Source: Didymella arachidicola (Eukaryota; Ascomycota; Dothideomycetes; Pleosporales; Didymellaceae). From it: a stretch of 64,000 nucleotides of DNA. This document shows, one piece after another, positions 54,702 to 64,000 of this stretch (its first letter is position 1; each line of letters opens with the position of its first letter). Under the pieces are notes generated by a model that saw nothing but the letters and a program-made list of their open reading frames with translations, searched no databases and was not told the DNA's origin. The stretch spans positions 372,001 to 436,000 of the forward strand of contig CM049996.1 in the NCBI GenBank assembly GCA_016630955.3, given 5' to 3'. The translations under genes were made by a program, and so were the position numbers.

Positions 54702-56153
54702 ATGTTGGAGCTGGCAATTGCAGAAGCGTACCGTTCGCGGCCACGGTCCCAACCGCCAACAGTTACACGCCAGCCACTACCACCGTTAACAGTGCATGCG
54801 CGATCAGCATCCTTCGCAACGAACCCGAATGCCAGAGCCTCTTTCTTGTCAACACGGCCTCGGACACCCTCTGCACCCTCGCGGAAAGGTAGTGTGGCTT
54901 CCCATTCCCGTTCATTCATCAGCTTCATCTCGCGATGGGGACTAACAGGCCCTTCCTCCGGTTTCAGCGAGAGGACAATCAAGCCTGGAGAAGCTATGCG
55001 AGTCGACTCAATTTTCAGCCAAGCAGTCGCAACGCCAGCTACACATGACCCACGTGAGTTAGAGGGAAGCAACAAGGCGCTGCCAAACCTCGCGCAAGCA
55101 ACCTTGAGACCCGATCCTCTTGTCTATCCCTCTCTGTCCAGGTCCACGCAAGACCTGCCTACTCTACCCGCGATTGTTCCCCTTCCTCCACCAGATGAAT
55201 TGACACACTTTGACACTGCAGTTCAGTCCGCCATCGAGGACCTCCAGTCCGTTCCACCGCAAGCAACCGACGTAGCACTCACAGCACTCGAGCATATGGC
55301 GCATATATCTGACCTGGCATCTTGCATTGCGACATCCTGGCCCGAGTTCTACGCACTGCTTTTGCACGCCGCAAAATTGGTTGTTAGTGTGCTCCCGGCC
55401 AGAGAGGTGGCAGCGAGAAATGTGCTCGTCAGATGTCTCGCAGAGATTGCGAAGAGGTGGAATGAAGAGAAAGACCATAACACAATAGAGATTACCCACA
55501 TGGCTGGCCAAGTGTTCGATTCCGTGGCGCAAGAGACGCGGATGCTGGCCCCGCGACTGGGCAGGGAGTTTGCGCGGTGGTTGATTAGGGAGCATGGCAA
55601 ACGGAAAGGCGAATTTTCGATCCGGATTCTCACGCTTGGCGTCTCAAGAGCGGTGTTGACGGGGTTACAGGATGCACTGGCTGAGGATCCGGGTTTGCGG
55701 ATCTATCTTGAGGTCTTGACGGCGTCGAAAAAGAGCATACCTCCGCTGCCGTCGTACGAACGCTTGCACATCACTGTTCATCCCACTGGCGCAATTGGTA
55801 CGGCGAGCCGGAGTGTGGACGTCTTCCTCCTGGAGTTCAGCTGCGTTGGTGCTACCGGAGACTTGGGGTGTCAGAGCGGGGCATTGGGTGCCGCTGTGTG
55901 CGTCAAGACGCTCTCTCCACGCGCCAGGAATGTCGCCCTGAGCGGCATAGATAGCATTGCGATCTCGATAGCGGAAGGACTGAGTGTGGGCGAAACCGGA
56001 GACGGCAATTACGAGAACCCTGAGCTGGTTCCCTCGAACTTTATGGACTTGTACGTCACCCAAAATGGGACGCTGAACATCGAGGAGCTGCAAAGGCTCG
56101 CGAGCGAAGCTGAAGAGCTGAGCTTGCATATTTTTGCGACTGACAGCAGTTGA
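54702..56153 (+). CDS. eIF2B alpha/beta/delta-like (NagB/RpiA-fold) protein
   Basis: Open frame of 483 residues. The N-terminal 90 residues are basic and low-complexity. From about residue 165 the sequence reads like the eIF-2B family: a helical domain (HFDTAVQSAIEDLQ ... AAKLVVSVLPAREVAARNVLVRCLAEIAKRW). An alpha/beta domain follows, with ILTLGVSRAVLTGLQDAL, LRIYLEVLTASKKS and VDVFLLEFSCVGATGDLGCQSGALGAAVCVKTL at the positions of the conserved strands. The typical glycine-serine signature is weak, so it is a divergent relative, not a core eIF2B subunit. A possible 60-nt in-frame intron lies at 54889-54948 (GTAGTG...AACAG); another acceptor at 54967 would shift the frame. The N-terminal structure is therefore uncertain. 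Confidence 0.6.
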   Translation: MLELAIAEAYRSRPRSQPPTVTRQPLPPLTVHARSASFATNPNARASFLSTRPRTPSAPSRKGSVASHSRSFISFISRWGLTGPSSGFSERTIKPGEAMRVDSIFSQAVATPATHDPRELEGSNKALPNLAQATLRPDPLVYPSLSRSTQDLPTLPAIVPLPPPDELTHFDTAVQSAIEDLQSVPPQATDVALTALEHMAHISDLASCIATSWPEFYALLLHAAKLVVSVLPAREVAARNVLVRCLAEIAKRWNEEKDHNTIEITHMAGQVFDSVAQETRMLAPRLGREFARWLIREHGKRKGEFSIRILTLGVSRAVLTGLQDALAEDPGLRIYLEVLTASKKSIPPLPSYERLHITVHPTGAIGTASRSVDVFLLEFSCVGATGDLGCQSGALGAAVCVKTLSPRARNVALSGIDSIAISIAEGLSVGETGDGNYENPELVPSNFMDLYVTQNGTLNIEELQRLASEAEELSLHIFATDSS

Positions 56154-56460
56154 GCTTCTATGGGACAGGATTGATCGGTTGTATGTGCTGGAGTTTGTCA
56201 GCACGGCCGCGACCGGTCTGGTCACTTGGACGCTCTTGAAACTTGAGTAAGATAAGCAACTGGCTTTTGAAAAATTCATCTGGATATGCCCAAGCAACGC
56301 CGTCCTTGCAGCCTGAGTCCAAGCTCATGGCTACCGTGATTCCAACCGCTAAACTCATGCTGTTCGTACAATGTTGTAACCTCGTCCTTAACACAGAAAC
56401 AACAGATCTTCTTTATCGAATCTCTAGCCGACCTGGCCCAAAGAATCACTCTTTGTGCGT

Positions 56461-57186
56461 CTAGATGAGGTGCTTGCTCCTGAAATACGCCCTCAGGTAG
56501 ACGACCTGCCACGCACCAAGACCAACCAGTACTCCCATCGTACCGAATGCAAACCACTTGACGCGCTCATTGGTGCTCTCGTTGGTATCTCTCAGCTTCT
56601 GCTCGCGTCCCCTCAGGTAGTCTATCTCGGTGACGATTTCGGCGACAACCTCCTCAATCCTCCTCAGTTCAGCCTCGACAGGCTTCAGCTTCTCGCCAGC
56701 TTGAATGGCGCTCCAGTCCTTGGCGTCGGCACCAATGTCAATATCGAGCTCGACGTGGCGCGGGCCGGTGCCCTGCTGTGAGCCAGAGTAGGTGTTCTCG
56801 AAGCAGACATCGAAGGCAGAATCGGCGTGTGAGGTGAAGGCGTAGCGGTTCTCGCCAACAACGTCCTTGGGCCTGTGGTAGTCGTTGCCCATGGCATCGC
56901 GGATCTGTCAATTTGTGAGCAATTGTTGAGAATGCAGGCCTGCTATCAGGCATTGCAAAACATGTTATATACGTACGTGCATGTCAACCTTCTGACCATC
57001 ACCTCTGTATCCATCCAAGATAGCTGTAACGACCACGAGCTGTTCCTTTGCGACAAAGTTACGGATGCATCGCTCGTATTTGGCAGCGTCGTGCGGCGAG
57101 ACAGGGTGGAGGTCGAATTTAAGGGCGGCTGTGAATGGCGCAATGACAGCGATCAGCAATGTGAAGAGGCGCAGTATCCGATCCAT
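56461..57186 (-). CDS. ERV25: Erv25, p24-family COPII cargo receptor
   Basis: Type I membrane protein of ER-Golgi vesicles that acts with Emp24 in cargo selection (GPI-anchored proteins). Start ATG 57186-57184. Exons 57186-56977 and 56904-56461 give 217 residues. A signal peptide (MDRILRLFTLLIAVIAPFTAA) precedes a GOLD domain (KFDLHPVSPHDAAKYERCIRNFV, HADSAFDVCFENTY, with the disulphide cysteines). Then comes a coiled coil (KLKPVEAELRRIEEVVAEIVTEIDYLR), the membrane helix WFAFGTMGVLVGLGAWQVVYL and a short tail YFRSKHLI, carrying the FF/YF-type COPII signal. Convergent with the eIF2B-like gene. Confidence 0.95.
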
Positions 57187-57652
57187 GGTAGCTTTGGAGT
57201 GTGGGACGACGGGTGGTGTTGCTACAGACTCTCAAGGAGGGTCGGCATCTTGACAGGTGTTGTGAGACTAGCCTAATACGGAAAGGTGTTTGGGACCCCG
57301 GACGCGGCTTGCTTCTCGTTTGCCCCTCCCTTTCATATCGAGAAAACACGGCTGGAGACTACAACATGTATATTGCAGCCAACAGGGGATCTATGAAGTT
57401 TTAATCGACGCTAGGATAGGCACTGCATGTCGTCGCCTCTTCCCGGATTCTGCGGCGTACATTTGACCTTTCTTGCGACACGAGAGCCCTCTTTCACACT
57501 CCCGCTTCACCATCGGCTATGTGGCTTTGGTCATCGATTGGTGTATTTGAGTATAATGTAGTAACAGGCCCTCATACTCCTTGCTGTACAGAAACAACGA
57601 CGCCAGAAATTGCTACGACCACCCGCTGGAGGTATTCCAGATGCCAACCACA
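57187..57652. other. Spacer between ERV25 and the SDR gene
   Basis: ERV25 promoter plus SDR 3' flank; no gene seen. Confidence 0.6.
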
Positions 57653-58677
57653 TCACCATGCGGTGGTGCCTCCATCGATCTTCATGTCATGCCCGGTCAT
57701 GTAGCTGCTTGCCTTACTCAACATGAAAAGAGCTGCGGCCCTATACTCCTCTGGTGTACTGATCCTCCCAAGCATGTTGTTGTCCTCCCATTCGGCTCGG
57801 TTGGCCTCGCCCTTCTTGAAGTTCTCCTCGACCATGGGCGTCACGATATGACCAGGGCTCAGAGTGTTGACACGGATGCCGCCTGATCCATCTGGTCTCT
57901 TCCGACCCCACTCCATGGCCAGATTACGTGCGAGTTGAACGACGGCAGCCTTCGAGGAGTTGTACACGGGGGCGTCAAGTCCTCTGTTGGCGATTGTGCC
58001 ACTCATTGAAGCCACCAAGCACATCGAACCTTCGATCTTGTATTTCAGCATCTCGCGAGCACAGGCCTGTGCTGTCAGGAGCACTCCTGTGTAGTTGACG
58101 GCCAGCATTTTGTCTACGTCTGCTCTTTTGTAGTCGATGGCTTTGGTTACTTGCTGGATCGCTGCGGCTGAATTTTCGGTCAGCTAAACATCGTAGACTC
58201 TGAAGGTATCAATTTACCTGCAAAGAGACCGTCTAGTCGCTGCTTACGCGCTGCAAGTTCAGGTATAAGCTCGCTCAGCCTGTTCTCATCTGAGATATCC
58301 GCCTGATGGTACTCTAGAGCGCCATCGAAGCCATCTTTCACACGCTTCCTAGCTTCTTCGAATGCTGGCGTCGGATTTAAGGACCGATCGAGGACGTGTA
58401 CAGTGCTGCCAGCCTCGACAAGGCCCTCTGCTATCGAGAGGCCGAGGCCTTGACCGCCTCCAGTCACGACGAAGACCTTTCCGCCAATGTCGAAATGATC
58501 GAACCTCCTGTCAACGATATTGTCCCGCCTTTCTTGCGGCATATGCTTGTCCATAGCAACTCGCTGCGACGCGAAACCTCGTCTTTGGGGGAGGGTTGTG
58601 GATGGTCGACGTTGCGACAAGCTCGAGCTCTTGCAGGCGGCGCGACGCAGTGTAGTTGCCAATTGTAAAGACTTCAT
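57653..58677 (-). CDS. Short-chain dehydrogenase/reductase with mitochondrial-type presequence
   Basis: Exons 58677-58218 and 58167-57653 give 324 residues from MKSLQLATTLRRAACKSSSLSQRR, a plausible mitochondrial presequence. The frame is also open from an upstream ATG at 58797, giving a hydrophobic extension, which I consider less likely. Classical SDR motifs are the cofactor loop VVTGGGQGLGLSIAEGL, ADISDENRL, and the catalytic tetrad region with Ser in CLVASMSGTIAN and YNSSKAAVVQLARNLAMEW (Y-x3-K). The terminus is SYMTGHDMKIDGGTTAW. NADP(H) or NAD(H) dependence and substrate are unknown; the closest look is to sorbose reductase / gluconate-5-dehydrogenase-like enzymes. Confidence 0.88.
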
Positions 58678-59757
58678 TGCAGAGTTATAGAGATCAGTCT
58701 GGTAATGCTGTAAAAAGGGAAGAGATTTAGGTGTCGATATATGCTGCAGGCTGGAGGCCGTCGCGATGTTGAGCGCTAAAAAGGTCGCAAGGCACAATGA
58801 TGTAGCTCGAGGGTCTTAGCAAATCCACTCATGCCTTCCTCTGCTTCTCAAAACAAAGGACCTGCATCGTGACTTCTGTAGCTTCCTGCGTCGTCATTCG
58901 TCTCATGCAGCTTCCACCAACAAGGGTTCACAGCGGCGATTCTTACCGAAAGGCGACCTTTTCAAGCAGGAAACCGTCAAGCCCTCCTCGGAGCAGCCTT
59001 ATGGCTAGGAGCACGGAGCCTTCATTCAGTACGGTATGCTCACGCTGATTTTGCGATGTTCGCGAAAGCAGGAGTTGCACACGCACTGGTCACGGCTTAG
59101 CTACATGCATCCCGGATTGCGGAGCCTTTTGTGGGGTGCCTGATAAGCCATTTACGACAAACTGCGGTCATTGTAAGAACTCACATACGCAGCAGATGCA
59201 AACGTATGAGAAAGATGCGTTCGGTGATTTGCGGATGGAAGATTTCCATGGCGGATCCACTACGGCCTGATTCTTACCGAGTACTGAGCATTGTGTCAAC
59301 CTCACGTCAGAGCATCGTACATGCGCAATAAAATACAATATCATCCTGACGATGCTTATCCAAGATGCAGAATGTCCGTGCTACAACTCATGAAATGGCA
59401 ATGCGTACAGGATGTACTTTGACATAGGGAGGAGCCGCAATCCTGTGACGTCAGTAACAACGCCAGTCCGATGAACGCGAACATAACGCGCAACCCTAGC
59501 GATGCTCCATACAATAGGAAGGCACACAAGAGCCCTGCACATTGTGACAGTCCTGCTTTCTGTTCCTCTCCCTTGGAACAAGTGTTTGGCTGACATGTCA
59601 GCACCTAGCGGCAGCCTTCCGCTGCTTGCTCAGCCCTACACGGCGCCCTGCATCATAAATCAAGAAGAGCGCCGCGAAGGCATATAGCCATCAAGGGATC
59701 GTTGAATAGCGCAATCTGTTCCAAACCGGCTGGACGAAACACTTCAGGAACCACACA
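58678..59757. other. 1.1-kb divergent spacer
   Basis: No gene supported; holds promoters of the SDR and cupin genes. Confidence 0.55.
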
Positions 59758-60603
59758 ATGGCACGAACTGAGCGCAACAGCCCAGAGCCTCAAGCGTTGG
59801 ACCCTCTTCCAGTAGGCACGCGTGCGATCTTACGTCCAGGTCACGAAGCTGTCGCCTACCACATCCCATTCTTTCATTCCACAGATGATGGAACGCCGCT
59901 AAAGTCTACGATCGCGCTCCCGCGGCACTCAGCTTGGACATCTGGGCTGCATTTCCACGCTACTCACACCGAATACCTGCGCCTCGTCAAAGGAGCTATC
60001 TTTGTCGAGCTCAACGGCAAGACAAGCATACTCAGCGCACTTGCTGGTGGAGAAGTTGACGCCACTGGTGAGCTTGTAACACCAGGATTGACTATTGAGG
60101 TACCGCGCTACGCCTTCCACAACTGGGGCCGTCTCGAGCACTACAACGACTCTACAAGATCTGGACGAAGAGCCCAGAAGGACATTCTACCAGAAGATTG
60201 GACCGAGGATATAGTCGTGGAAGAATGGACTGATCCAAGTGACATATCGAAGGTGTTGTTCTTCTGGAATCTGAACGGCATCCTCACTGCGCCGGGCGAG
60301 ATGCTTCTGCCCAAGCGGCAATCAATCGCTAAAGCTCTTCTGAGATCGCGATGGATTGATCTACAGCTCTTCTCTGTGTTCTGGGAGTTGGATAACTGGC
60401 CTGTCTTCAATGTCTTCAGGAACGTCTCGCCCGCGAATGACTCGTATTTGCGCACTCTACGCGTGCTTGACACCGCCGAAATACTCGTCTCCTTTGGGGC
60501 GCTTTTAGTCGTGAAGTTTGTCAGTATGCTACTCGGTCTGAAGGCAGTGGAAGAGAGGAGAACCCCCAATGCACTCTGGGAGGCTTACACGACAACACAG
60601 TGA
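59758..60603 (+). CDS. Cupin-fold protein with C-terminal membrane segment
   Basis: Single exon, 281 residues. The cupin motif 1 region is SGLHFHATHTEYLRLVKGAIFVELNGK (two His and a Glu as likely metal ligands); the motif 2 region is TIEVPRYAFHNWGR (His). After a linker, a hydrophobic stretch near residues 240-260 (ILVSFGALLVVKFVSMLLGL) suggests membrane attachment. The similar architecture in fungi is mostly uncharacterised. Whether it is an enzyme or a binding protein cannot be told. Confidence 0.75.
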   Translation: MARTERNSPEPQALDPLPVGTRAILRPGHEAVAYHIPFFHSTDDGTPLKSTIALPRHSAWTSGLHFHATHTEYLRLVKGAIFVELNGKTSILSALAGGEVDATGELVTPGLTIEVPRYAFHNWGRLEHYNDSTRSGRRAQKDILPEDWTEDIVVEEWTDPSDISKVLFFWNLNGILTAPGEMLLPKRQSIAKALLRSRWIDLQLFSVFWELDNWPVFNVFRNVSPANDSYLRTLRVLDTAEILVSFGALLVVKFVSMLLGLKAVEERRTPNALWEAYTTTQ

Positions 60604-61408
60604 GGAGAGCTATCACGCGACTTGTAGCATACACCGATCTTCCGACCTGCGCTCCAAATCCACTACCAATCTGATCTTCAGAGACCGCAAGCAAAGACCG
60701 CTCGGTCGATAGACTTCACATTGGTGCGACATACGACATATAGGCTGATTCCGGATCACTTGCCCGCTCGTCCCGAATACGTGCGAGTACCACCGTTGCC
60801 CGCTCCATATAAACGAACCTGTATTCCCCACAAATGCTCGAAAATAGGTCCACGAATGTTTCCTGGGGTAAGGCGACCAAATGTGGATCTTCTACCACGT
60901 TCGGCGCGGTCCGCGGCTAAAGTGTGCTACCCTGTGATTTCGGGCTGCGGGGAAGTTGATCGCGAGCATGACAATTGTGTGTTACATCAAATTGTTTCTC
61001 TTTGTCGCACATGTATCAAGACCCAAATTATGGAGGGCTTCGACATCGGAGGAAGCTCAGAAACTCTTGCAGCACAGGAGCATGCTAGAGCAAGTCAAGC
61101 GTTTGAGGCCGAGGTGACGGAAACAGGTACTTGCGAGTATTCATCCCTACCACAGTCAGCATCTCACAATATGATCACGAACCCCTCAATGCCCAGCCTG
61201 GGCGACGGCACTGTAGCATTTGCCGGGGCCTGCAGTGCCAGCGCAATGACCGACGCAATGACCGACTAGTTGCCGGCGCGTGTATATCAAGCCGCTGCAA
61301 GATAAATGTTCAGTGTCCCTCATCCAGGCCCTGGAGGCATTCGAACCCCCAGTATCCCCCCCCCCCCCCCTCTTTCTTGTACTAGGCGTTCCCCTAAAAG
61401 CAATCACC
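60604..61408. other. Spacer upstream of the sugar transporter, with a C run
   Basis: No supported gene; a 182-codon open frame (60721-61269) has no motif. A 15-bp C run at 61356-61370 lies about 40 bp before the transporter ATG. Confidence 0.55.
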
Positions 61409-63531
61409 ATGGCACCCCCTGTCGCTGCCATCGATGAGTCTATAATCCAGAATCTCGTTGCCCAAGACCACGTGAAATGGTGGAACAAACCCAACCTGCG
61501 ACGTCTGTATCTGCTCCTCGTGCCGTTCTGCCTCTTCATTGAGTCGACATCTGGTTTTGATTCGTCGATGATGAACGGCATGCAGGCATTGACGTACTGG
61601 AAAGAGTTCTTCAATTACCCCAAAGGCGGTCAACTGGGTCTGCTAGTCGCGTGCTACAACCTGGGCGCAATCACTAGTATTCCGTTCATCTCCCTGGTGT
61701 CGGATCATTTTGGACGCAGGAAGAGTATCGTGTTCGGTAGTGTCATCATGGTCACTGGTAAGCTGAAGGAACTGAGTGAGGATAACTTCAAGGTACTGAT
61801 CTTTCTAGGTGCTATCATGCAAGGTCTCTCGAAGAACCGTAAGTCTTCCATTTCTGCCTCCCGATTCGCTGGGGAAAACAGCTAGAAACCCAAATTTCCG
61901 AAAATGTCGGGGCAATCAGTGAGGATCTCGGCCTTTACGACTGGTTTCATTCTCTATTAGCTACAGTGTCCTTTGTTAACGCACACCAGTCGCCATGTTT
62001 GTTTTTTCCCGCATCTTCCTCGGCCACGGTATCGTATACGCCATCATCGCCGGTGCCGCGCTGCTGGGCGAACTCGGTCATCCGAAAGAGCGTGCATTCC
62101 TCGGTAGCATGTTCAACGCCTTCTTTGGCGTCGGAGCAGTACTAGGCGCCGGAATCGTTGTTCAAACACGCCTCATCCAAAGTGACTGGAGCTGGCGGCT
62201 GCCGTCGATTCTACAAGGAGTTCCGTCTCTAATTCAGGTTGTGTTCGCGCTTACGGTCCCAGAAAGGTACTTTGAGTAGAAAATCTGAACGGCTCTTGTT
62301 TACTGATAGACCACAGTCCCCGTTGGCTTGTCAGTAAGGACCGGCACGAGGAGGCCCTCAACATACTGATCAAGTACCATGCCGAGGGCGATGCGAGCGC
62401 GGAGCTGCCGCACGTTGAGTTGGCAGAGATTCAAGCAGCGCTAAAGATCGAAAACGAATCCCGTGCTCGTGGGTGGGGCGAGTTGTTCCAGACCAAGGGT
62501 ATGCGGCATCGAAGTCTCGTTGCTGCGGCATTGGGTCTCTTCGTGCAATTCTCTGGTAATGTGAGTATCTCTTTTCCAGGCAGTGAAACGGTCAAATCCA
62601 AAAGGGAACCCATTGCAGCCTCCTGACGTGTGATTCGAGTTTCAAGATACTCCTAGAGACCTGTTGATCTCATGACTACATCCCGGCTATGCAGAAACTG
62701 ACGAAAACAGAATTTGATCAGCCAGTACTTCGTTCCCATCGCGGAGAAGATTGGTATTACAAGCAGCTACGATCAAGTTCGCTATAACGTCGGTAAGGAA
62801 AGCTGGGGTTTCCTTATCAGTCTGATCATGGCGAGCGTGACACCACGATTCCCGAGACGCAGAATGTATTTGCTATGTGCAAGCTGTCTACTCGCCGTCT
62901 ACACCGCCTGGACTATTGCGCAAGCCCGGAATCGTATCACTGGGTCAAAAGAGAGCGGCTACGCCGTTTTGGTATTCATCTTCTTGTATTCACCGGGTAA
63001 GTCTTGATCTAATAATCTCGGCATCATGGGACAAAAATTGACTGCATTCAGCATATTGCATTGGCTACAATGCACTCACCTACGTCTACATGGTCGAAAT
63101 ATTTCCTTACTACGTTCGCACAAAGGGTCTGAGTTGGTTCCAGCTTTTTGGGAGGACCGCTGTGATGTTCGGTATGTCTCTTCTACATTGCATCCTTATT
63201 ATCATCATCTTCACCTTTAGCTTCAGTATCGCACGTTCCGATTCGTAGATTTCAGCGAAAATACTGACACCCTCCAGGTTCTTTTGTCAATCCAATTGGC
63301 CTCGAAAACATCGACTGGAAGTACTTGATCGTTTACGTGGTGTGGCTCTGTTTTGAGATTGTTTTTATCTACTTCTTTTTCCCCGAAACGTACGGAAAGA
63401 CGCTGGAAGAGTTGCATTTCCTGTTTGAGTCGGAGAAGGATGAGCGCGATCAATTGGCTGCGGCGGCCAACAAAGTCATTGTTGATCCTACGATCATCGA
63501 GTTGCACCAGCATCCGGACAAGAAGGCTTAG
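61409..63531 (+). CDS. MFS sugar transporter (lactose permease / hexose transporter-like)
   Basis: Seven exons, 61409-61757, 61809-61838 (30-nt microexon), 61990-62266, 62317-62560, 62711-62996, 63052-63171 and 63278-63531, give 519 residues in one frame. The first helix follows WWNKPNLRRLYLLLVPFC. Sugar-porter signatures are SDHFGRRKSIVFGSVIMVTG, FVFSRIFLGHGIVYAI, the PESPRWLV motif after helix 6, YVYMVEIFPYYVRTKGL and the terminal PETYGKTLEELHFLFE. Twelve helices are expected, plasma membrane. The substrate is not determined; the group includes lactose, maltose and hexose carriers. Six introns in 2.1 kb is dense for this window. Confidence 0.9.
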
Positions 63532-63777
63532 ACTAGTGCTTTGGGCAAGGGTAGGTTGCAGGGAGAGTATGCTGTTGTGGGAAGGTTTTATCTGAATGAA
63601 TGCTTTGGATTGTAAGACGGGCACATATGACAGCAGCCACATTTGGATTCCAAGATCAAACGGCAGTAATCTGAGAAGCACTCAGGGGCTTTCATTGGAT
63701 GTCTCTCCAAGTTGTACTCAAAAGCTGCACAAGCTCTGCTTTCGTGTTACCCAAAGAGGTAAACCTTGAACCCTTCC

Positions 63778-64000
63778 TTATCGTCGCTCCTGAACATGCT
63801 CCTTGACTTCATCCACTGGCTTCGAGTCACTCAGGCTATCCTCTTCATCTCTTGCAACAGCACCAACAAACTGCTGCGCTTTCCTAGCCTCGCTCTTCTT
63901 GTACATGTACTGCATAATTAAGAAGCTGGCCCAGCATCCAACAACGAAACAAATGTTGACTGAGTAACCTTTCGTCCAACGGGGCGCCTCAACCACAGGG
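63778..64000 (-). CDS. MFS anion:cation symporter (allantoate permease-like), C-terminal part
   Basis: The gene's 5' part lies beyond the right window edge. The visible 73 or so residues read VEAPRWTKGYSVNICFV, a last membrane helix (VVGCWASFLIMQYMY) and a polar tail ending VQERR. This matches the C-terminus of the Dal5-type allantoate/vitamin permease family. Stop at 63778-63780. Convergent with the sugar transporter. Confidence 0.7.
   Translation of the reverse strand, partial: PVVEAPRWTKGYSVNICFVVGCWASFLIMQYMYKKSEARKAQQFVGAVARDEEDSLSDSKPVDEVKEHVQERR

Noticed and set aside
60721..61269. 182-codon frame upstream of the sugar transporter
   Set aside because: No motif or family resemblance, and ends in a short repeat; treated as spacer.
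61321..61375. tRNA-like TTCGAA next to the C run
   Set aside because: The flanking bases do not form a T stem.
14687..63800. Biosynthetic gene cluster or heterokaryon-incompatibility locus
   Set aside because: No polyketide synthase, NRPS, terpene cyclase, P450 or HET/NACHT gene is seen; the PDR and MFS transporters stand alone among housekeeping genes.
1..64000. CRISPR array or prokaryotic defence system
   Set aside because: No regularly spaced short repeats and the sequence is clearly nuclear fungal DNA with spliceosomal introns.

Overview
The window comes from a filamentous ascomycete, most likely a dothideomycete of the Pleosporales. That placement is inferred from overall protein resemblance and has not been tested phylogenetically. 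Genes are monocistronic and lie on both strands. Most introns are short (45-80 nt, GT...AG, often with a CTAAC/CTGAC-type branch site), third positions are GC-rich, and spacers run from 15 bp to 2 kb. No operon, CRISPR array or confident tRNA/rRNA gene is seen. The gene content is mostly housekeeping, with two transposon nests.

Left part (1-18 kb). PAN2 deadenylase and an SPF30-type Tudor splicing factor lie on the minus strand. Next come a Yap1-type oxidative-stress bZIP factor, a GT31-like membrane glycosyltransferase with a C-terminal apple/PAN-like segment, and a seven-helix membrane protein. A glyoxalase-like protein and a hypothetical, possibly Myb-like nuclear protein with an apparent frameshift follow. 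Middle (18-32 kb): a nucleotide-sugar-transporter-like membrane protein, a full-size PDR (ABCG) drug transporter, and ATP-dependent PEP carboxykinase.

Accessory stretch (31.9-49 kb). Two intact pogo/Fot1-type transposons (about 1.8 kb each) have each inserted into an older, short inverted-repeat element: a Harbinger-like MITE with a TAA target duplication, and a TA-flanked fold-back MITE. Both transposons encode a DD35D transposase with a C-terminal CCHC zinc knuckle. Their terminal inverted repeats are unrelated in sequence, but both are built from two iterated 16-17 bp modules at the same offset, followed by a shared 16-bp core. Between the nests lie a small secreted protein, two very small split genes, a decayed coding region carrying a copy of the 3' part of the gene at 16-18 kb, ketol-acid reductoisomerase, the NEDD8 E2 Ubc12, the riboflavin-pathway reductase Rib7 and a DUF218 protein.

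Right part (49.8-64 kb). A class III chitin synthase is followed by an eIF2B-like protein, the p24 cargo receptor Erv25, a mitochondrial-type short-chain dehydrogenase, a membrane-anchored cupin, an MFS sugar transporter with a 30-nt microexon, and the 3' end of an allantoate-permease-like MFS gene cut by the window edge. Several genes serve cell-wall and secretory functions (chitin synthase, GT31-like enzyme, nucleotide-sugar transporter, Erv25) and others central metabolism (PEPCK, KARI, Rib7). They are not clustered as a pathway.
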